7,828 bases of DNA from Lactobacillus delbrueckii. Its GTDB lineage: Bacteria > Bacillota > Bacilli > Lactobacillales > Lactobacillaceae. Below are positions 4,527-7,828 of the stretch, piece by piece. Below the pieces are notes generated by a model. That model was not told the origin of the DNA and searched no databases. It saw only the letters and a program-made list of their open reading frames with translations. The translations under genes were made by a program, and so were the position numbers. The DNA is taken from NCBI GenBank assembly GCA_004556255.1, contig SFHY01000056.1, positions 1-7,828 on the forward strand, read 5' to 3'. Positions within the stretch are counted from its first letter, which is position 1; each line of letters starts with the position of its first letter.

Positions 4527-4561
4527 CTACAACGATTTATTCAACACTTGCATATTTCCAG

Positions 4562-4592
4562 CGGGGAGGGCGACGGTGCCTTCCCCGTTTTT
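4562..4592 (+). terminator. Terminator before the fourth NlpC/P60 gene
   Basis: A 9-bp GC-rich stem (CGGGGAGGG at 4562-4570 with CCTTCCCCG at 4579-4587, one G-U pair) has an 8-base loop and is followed by five T (4588-4592). It insulates the next promoter from the RNA units. The last T is also the first base of the WalR-type repeat. Confidence 0.85.
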
Positions 4593-4649
4593 GTAATCAT
4601 TTTGTAATCATCAGGGGGCTTGCGGGCCAGGGGGGCGAACGCTTATCAT
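4592..4649 (+). promoter_or_regulatory. WalR-type box and promoter of the fourth/fifth NlpC/P60 operon
   Basis: The direct repeat TGTAAT-CATTT-TGTAAT at 4592-4608 matches TGTWAH-N5-TGTWAH. Unlike the other three, no -10 lies 10 bases downstream. A plausible promoter is TTGCGG (4620-4625), 18-base spacer, TATCAT (4644-4649), which places the box just upstream of the -35. The box is firmer than the promoter. Confidence 0.68.
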
Positions 4650-4690
4650 TAACATTAAGTATAAATTTTGCTTCCGCTGGAGGAAAAGAT

Positions 4691-5449
4691 ATGGGTAATG
4701 CAAGATGGATTAAATTCATGGGCGCGGCGGCGCTCTTTTTCGGGGGACTGGGCCTAGGCGGCCAGCCAGCAAACGCGCAAGTCAAGGGTCACCTTTCCAA
4801 GGTCCAGGTAGTCAAGAAGGCTCCGGTTTGGACTAACTATAAGAAGGGCAAGAAGACCCACAAGTACCTTAAGAAGGGTGCGGTCAAGAAAGTCAAGGCT
4901 TCAGCTACTGACAAGAAGCACAAGGTCTGGCTGAAGATTGGGAATAAAAAGTGGATTGCCAGCAAGTACACGGTTGTCTTGACGACGACCAAGCAGACTG
5001 CTTCCAAGAAACCGGCTAACCCGGTCTTGAATACCAATCAATTGACGCAAGCTGCTTCTTCCCAGGCTCCCGTTGGTTCATCTTGGCGGCAAAATGCCGT
5101 AGTAGCCTTAGCCAAGGCGCAAGTCGGCAAGGCTTATGTTTGGGGCGCGACCGGTCCAAGCAGCTTTGACTGCTCCGGCTTAGTCCAATGGGTTTACAAG
5201 ACCGCGATTGGGCAGACCGTTTCCCGGACGACCTATACCCAGGTTAAGGAAGGCGTGGCTGTGCCGGTATCAACGGCCAGCCTGCAGCCGGGGGACCTCC
5301 TCTTCTGGGGGGATGTGGTAGCGCCATATCACGTTGCAATTTACGTGGGCAATGGTCAATATGTTTCCGCCGCTGATGAGCAGCAAGGGGTCATCTTGGC
5401 AACCATCAGCAGTTACTTCTGGCCAACAACGGCCCGGCGGATTCTCTAG
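4691..5449 (+). CDS. Secreted NlpC/P60 protein with one altered catalytic position
   Basis: The 252-residue protein begins at ATG 4691 with GGAGGA (4679-4684). A signal peptide ends at ANA (27-29). An SH3/SLAP-like domain follows, about 36-95, with signature VWLKIGNKKWIA (79-90). After a Thr/Ser/Asn/Gln linker (98-130) the NlpC/P60 domain starts at about 135. Cys161 (FDCSGL) and His214 (YHVAIY) are present, but the third catalytic position is Ser226 (YVSAADEQQGV) where the three upstream paralogues have His. The family's third residue is normally His, Asn or Gln, so activity may be weak or altered. It is the first gene of a two-gene unit, 45 bases before the next start, and shares the D/G-x-QQGV motif with that gene. 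Confidence 0.9.
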   Translation: MGNARWIKFMGAAALFFGGLGLGGQPANAQVKGHLSKVQVVKKAPVWTNYKKGKKTHKYLKKGAVKKVKASATDKKHKVWLKIGNKKWIASKYTVVLTTTKQTASKKPANPVLNTNQLTQAASSQAPVGSSWRQNAVVALAKAQVGKAYVWGATGPSSFDCSGLVQWVYKTAIGQTVSRTTYTQVKEGVAVPVSTASLQPGDLLFWGDVVAPYHVAIYVGNGQYVSAADEQQGVILATISSYFWPTTARRIL

Positions 5450-5494
5450 TTTCCGTGTTAAAATAGAGTTAGCGGTGTAAGGGAGGAAATGAGC

Positions 5495-6280
5495 ATGAAG
5501 AAGTCTAATATGATCAAGTTTTCTGCTGCAGCGCTGACTTTCTTAGGGATCTCAGCGACAGGGGTCAAGCCGGTCAAGCAGCCGGCCCAGGCCGCCAGCA
5601 AGCGGATCAAAGTTATCAGCAAGCAATACGTCACCGTCTGGACCAACTACCAGAAGGGGCGGCATGTTGCGACTCATTTAAAGAAGGGCAGCAGCCACTT
5701 TGTCTACCAGACGGCAACCGACTCCATGGGCAATCTGTGGTACCGGATTGGCAAGAAGGAATGGGTTATGGCCAAGTACTTTAACAAGGTCAAGTCTGCC
5801 AAGAAGGCTGTGAAGGCCAAGAAGGTTAAGGCTAAGGCAAAGAAGACGAAGACAGTTAAGAAGGCCCGCAGTGCTGCCAGTTTGGCAGCCTCTTGGTCTG
5901 CCCCGATGGGGTCTAAGGCCCGGGCTAAGGCGGTCGTGTCTTTGGCTAAGCAGCAGGTTGGCAAGGCCTATGTCAAGGGCTCCAAGGGCCCGAATGCCTT
6001 TGACAATGCCAGTTTAGTTGCCTATGTCTACAAGCAGGCAGCTGGCGTTAATACAGGTTCCAGCACCAAGAGCCAGGTCAAGAAGGGGATCGCGGTAGAT
6101 CCAAGCTCTGGCTTCGCGGAAGGAGACCTGCTCTTTTGGGGTTCCAAGAATAAACCATATAATGTAGCCATTTACGTGGGGGACGGGAAGTACGTTACCG
6201 CTGCTGGAGACCAGCAGGGGGTTGTACAAGCGAGCCTGTCCACCTACTTCTGGCCTAGTCGGGCAAGAAGAGTCCTATAG
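5495..6280 (+). CDS. Secreted NlpC/P60-like pseudoenzyme, all catalytic residues replaced
   Basis: Start chosen at ATG 5495: GGGAGG (5481-5486) is 8 bases from it but only 2 from the in-frame ATG at 5489. The 261-residue protein has a signal peptide ending at AQA (31-33). An SH3/SLAP-like domain follows, about 36-98, with signature LWYRIGKKEWVM (81-92), then a very basic linker (98-125, mostly Lys/Ala) and an intact-length NlpC/P60 fold. The catalytic set is gone: Asn171 replaces Cys (FDNASL), Asn223 replaces His (YNVAIY) and Thr235 replaces the last His (YVTAAG). The conserved Trp before the Cys loop is Lys161. The frame is open and well kept, so it looks selected as a non-catalytic protein, perhaps a wall-binding or partner protein. 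It is probably cotranscribed with the preceding gene and ends at the hairpin at 6288. Confidence 0.88.
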   Translation: MKKSNMIKFSAAALTFLGISATGVKPVKQPAQAASKRIKVISKQYVTVWTNYQKGRHVATHLKKGSSHFVYQTATDSMGNLWYRIGKKEWVMAKYFNKVKSAKKAVKAKKVKAKAKKTKTVKKARSAASLAASWSAPMGSKARAKAVVSLAKQQVGKAYVKGSKGPNAFDNASLVAYVYKQAAGVNTGSSTKSQVKKGIAVDPSSGFAEGDLLFWGSKNKPYNVAIYVGDGKYVTAAGDQQGVVQASLSTYFWPSRARRVL

Positions 6281-6287
6281 CAATAGG

Positions 6288-6321
6288 AAAGCCAGGCTCT
6301 AGTGATAGAGTCTGGCTTTTT
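6288..6321 (+). terminator. Terminator between the NlpC/P60 operon and hflX
   Basis: A 14-bp stem (6288-6301 with 6306-6319, one G-U pair) with loop GTGA is followed by T residues on +. It lies between convergent genes and probably also ends hflX transcripts, although the minus-strand T tract is short. Confidence 0.9.
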
Positions 6322-6328
6322 ACGTGGG

Positions 6329-7609
6329 TTAGATTTGGTAGGCGCTAAAACGAGCCCGGTCTTGCGGCGACAGGCGGGCGGAAACTTCGACCCCGTCAGC
6401 TTGGTAGTCTTCCTTTAACACCCGGGAGTGCTGGTGCAGGTAGGCCAGGTCTTTGCCGGCTGTCAGCGGCAGGCGGAGGTCAGTGATCTGGTAATTGCTG
6501 AAAAGGCGGGTCGTGATCAGCTTGGCCAGGGCCTGGATGGAAGCTGGGTCAACCGCGCTGTAAAGCAGGTCGCCCCCTTCAATCTGCGGGTAGTTACGGT
6601 CTGTCAAGTCAGCCTTGTTGTAGGCGGTGATCATTGGCAGGTCCTTGACGCCGATTTCGTCTAAGACTTCCAGAGTGGTCTTGATCATCTGGTTCATGTT
6701 GGGGTCAGCGGCGTCAACGACATTGATCAAGAGATCAGCGTCTTTGGCTTCCTGCAGGGTCGCCTTGAAAGAGTCGACCAGCTTGTGGGGGAGCTTGGAA
6801 ACGAAGCCGACCGTGTCAGACAGGATAAAGGAGAAGCCATCCAGGTCGATCCGGCGGACAGAGGTGTCCAGAGTCGCAAAGAGCATGTCCTTGGCCATGA
6901 CCTGTTTGTCTTCATTACCAGCCCCAAAGGCCTTGAGCAGGCCGTTCATGGTGGTGGACTTGCCGGCGTTGGTGTAGCCGACCAGGGCGACCTTAGGCAA
7001 GTGGCTTTGGTTGCGGCGGGAAGCCTTGACTTCTTCCTGGCCGGAGATTTCCTTTAATTCATGCTTGATGGCGGAGATCTGCTTACCGATGGTCCGCCGA
7101 TTCATTTCCAGTTTGGATTCCCCGGCCCCGCGGTTGGCAAAGCCCCCACCAGTGGAACCGCCACTGCCGTGCTGCTGGTCAAGGTTGTTTTCAGACGGGT
7201 GCAGGCGGGGCAGTTCATACTGTAGGCGCGCTAGTTGAACCTGCAGTTTAGCTTGCTTGGTTCGGGCCCGGGAAGAGAAGATTTCCAGGATGAGTTCAGT
7301 CCGGTCGATAACGCGGAGCTTGGTCATGTGTTCCAAGTTGCGGATTTGGACTGGGGTCAGTTCATCATTAACGATGAGGACGGAGGCGCCGAGTCCTTGG
7401 GCCAGGTCTTTGATCTCTGCCACCTTCCCCTTGCCCAGGTAGCTGGAGGCGACGATGTTTTCTGCTTTCTGCTGGCTGGAGCCGACGACGGTGAAATTAT
7501 TGGCTTCTGCTAAATTGGCCAGTTCGGTCATGGAGTAGTCAAAGTTGGGGTCATCAAGATTGACGCCGGCTAAGTAGGCCTTGACTGAGTGAGTTTGATT
7601 GTCGATCAT
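6329..7609 (-). CDS. hflX: GTPase HflX (ribosome-associated)
   Basis: The 426-residue protein is of normal family length. The N-terminal HflX domain carries YLGKGKVAEI (57-66), NDELTPVQIRNLE (81-93) and the helical stretch RARTKQAKLQVQLARLQYEL. The Gly-rich segment GSTGGGFANRGAGESKLE (151-168) with RRTI is the family signature. The GTPase domain shows G1 GYTNAGKS (211-218), the switch I segment FATLDTSV (244-251), G3 DTVGF (265-269), G4 NKAD (331-334) and G5 SA (351-352). HflX binds the 50S subunit and splits stalled ribosomes, with a known role in heat stress. The ATG at 7609-7607 has AAAGGAAG (7623-7616) six bases upstream. It is convergent with the NlpC/P60 operon and has no visible functional tie to it. 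Confidence 0.97.
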   Translation of the reverse strand: MIDNQTHSVKAYLAGVNLDDPNFDYSMTELANLAEANNFTVVGSSQQKAENIVASSYLGKGKVAEIKDLAQGLGASVLIVNDELTPVQIRNLEHMTKLRVIDRTELILEIFSSRARTKQAKLQVQLARLQYELPRLHPSENNLDQQHGSGGSTGGGFANRGAGESKLEMNRRTIGKQISAIKHELKEISGQEEVKASRRNQSHLPKVALVGYTNAGKSTTMNGLLKAFGAGNEDKQVMAKDMLFATLDTSVRRIDLDGFSFILSDTVGFVSKLPHKLVDSFKATLQEAKDADLLINVVDAADPNMNQMIKTTLEVLDEIGVKDLPMITAYNKADLTDRNYPQIEGGDLLYSAVDPASIQALAKLITTRLFSNYQITDLRLPLTAGKDLAYLHQHSRVLKEDYQADGVEVSARLSPQDRARFSAYQI

Positions 7610-7643
7610 CTATATCTTCCTTTCTATATTGCTAGATGAAGAA

Positions 7644-7673
7644 TTTGTACATCTATTTATTATCTATTGTAAA
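7644..7673 (-). promoter_or_regulatory. hflX: Probable hflX promoter
   Basis: On the minus strand TTTACA (7673-7668), 18-base spacer and TACAAA (7649-7644) resemble a housekeeping promoter about 35 bases before the start codon. No heat-shock CIRCE element is visible. Confidence 0.45.
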
Positions 7674-7785
7674 GAAGCGGAGAAGAAAAAGCGATGAATT
7701 TGCCTAAATTTGGGCGGAAATTGCTCAAACAGATAAATGTTAAGGAAATTTGATCCATGGAAATAGATTGGAAACGATTTAAACC

Positions 7786-7814
7786 TTTTTTGTGAAGGTT
7801 ACATGTTGTATAAT
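7786..7814 (+). promoter_or_regulatory. Promoter for a gene beyond the right edge
   Basis: A consensus TATAAT (7809-7814) follows a T-rich -35 region (TTTTTT, 7786-7791) at 17 bases. It points out of the window. The rest of 7674-7785 shows no gene or clear motif. Confidence 0.5.
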
Positions 7815-7828
7815 GGGATGATATCATG

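Larger units (their letters stand above)
3821..4560 (+). repeat. Tandem repeat family of RNA units (three full copies, one relic)
   Basis: Full units lie at 3821-3918, 3937-4080 and 4387-4510. They share promoter, 19-base core and terminator but differ in the 5' hairpin and spacer. A fourth relic at 4547-4560 repeats only the -35 part (CTTGCATATTTCC) and runs into an unrelated terminator. Copies 2 and 3 are separated by the minus-strand peptide gene. The copies differ in length and carry complete promoters, so this is not a CRISPR array. Confidence 0.75.

Noticed and set aside
3807..4690. Insertion sequence or prophage remnant
   Set aside because: No transposase or integrase fragment, terminal inverted repeats or target duplication are visible.
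5450..5488. A separate WalR box before the pseudoenzyme gene
   Set aside because: TGTTAA (5456) and TGTAAG (5476) are wrongly spaced, and the second breaks the consensus. Cotranscription with the preceding gene is simpler.
5489..5494. ATG at 5489 as start of the fifth NlpC/P60 protein
   Set aside because: It lies only 2 bases after the GGGAGG ribosome site; the ATG at 5495 has the usual spacing and starts a standard MKK signal peptide.
6428..7513. Several + strand frames of 60-116 codons
   Set aside because: All are antisense shadows of hflX, whose domain signatures are complete.

Overview
The window looks like the chromosome of a low-GC Gram-positive lactic acid bacterium whose coding regions have GC-rich third positions. 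Lactobacillus delbrueckii or a close relative is my best guess. This is inferred from the D-2-hydroxyacid dehydrogenase, the tandem secreted NlpC/P60 proteins with Ala/Lys-rich linkers, the HflX sequence and the codon use. No database search was possible.

Layout. Positions 1-58 hold the terminator of a gene to the left. A D-isomer-specific 2-hydroxyacid dehydrogenase follows (281-1327, +) with its own terminator. Next come five paralogous secreted NlpC/P60 proteins, all on + (1497-1970, 2157-2939, 3093-3806, 4691-5449, 5495-6280). The first three each have their own promoter. The first two also end at their own terminator, and the third has none before the RNA unit that follows it. The last two look like one operon ending at a strong hairpin (6288-6321). 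The convergent gene hflX (6329-7609, -) follows, and a promoter for a gene beyond the window lies at the right edge.

Two things stand out. First, the promoters at 1427, 2083, 3023 and 4592 each carry a perfect direct repeat TGTAAH-N5-TGTAAH. This is the established recognition pattern of the essential cell-wall regulator WalR (YycF). In the first three the repeat ends exactly 10 bases before the -10 hexamer. The cluster therefore reads as a WalRK-controlled set of cell-wall hydrolases. The fifth paralogue has lost all three catalytic residues, and the fourth has lost one, so the array holds active enzymes, an intermediate and an apparent pseudoenzyme.

Second, the stretch at 3807-4690, where no long gene is found, is densely organised. 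It holds three tandem copies of a small-RNA unit on +: promoter TTGCAT/TTGCTA-N17-TAGAAT/TAAAAT, a shared 19-base core, an AU-rich spacer and a hairpin terminator. On the opposite strand, convergent with the middle copy, lies a 59-codon ORF for a small hydrophobic peptide with a very basic tail. It has an extended -10 promoter, a Shine-Dalgarno sequence locked in an 11-bp hairpin, an 18-codon leader ORF ending one base before its start codon, and a terminator inside the antisense RNA gene. I read this as a candidate type I toxin-antitoxin locus flanked by two orphan antitoxin-like RNA copies. Calling it a toxin is inference from the architecture; I recognise no known family.
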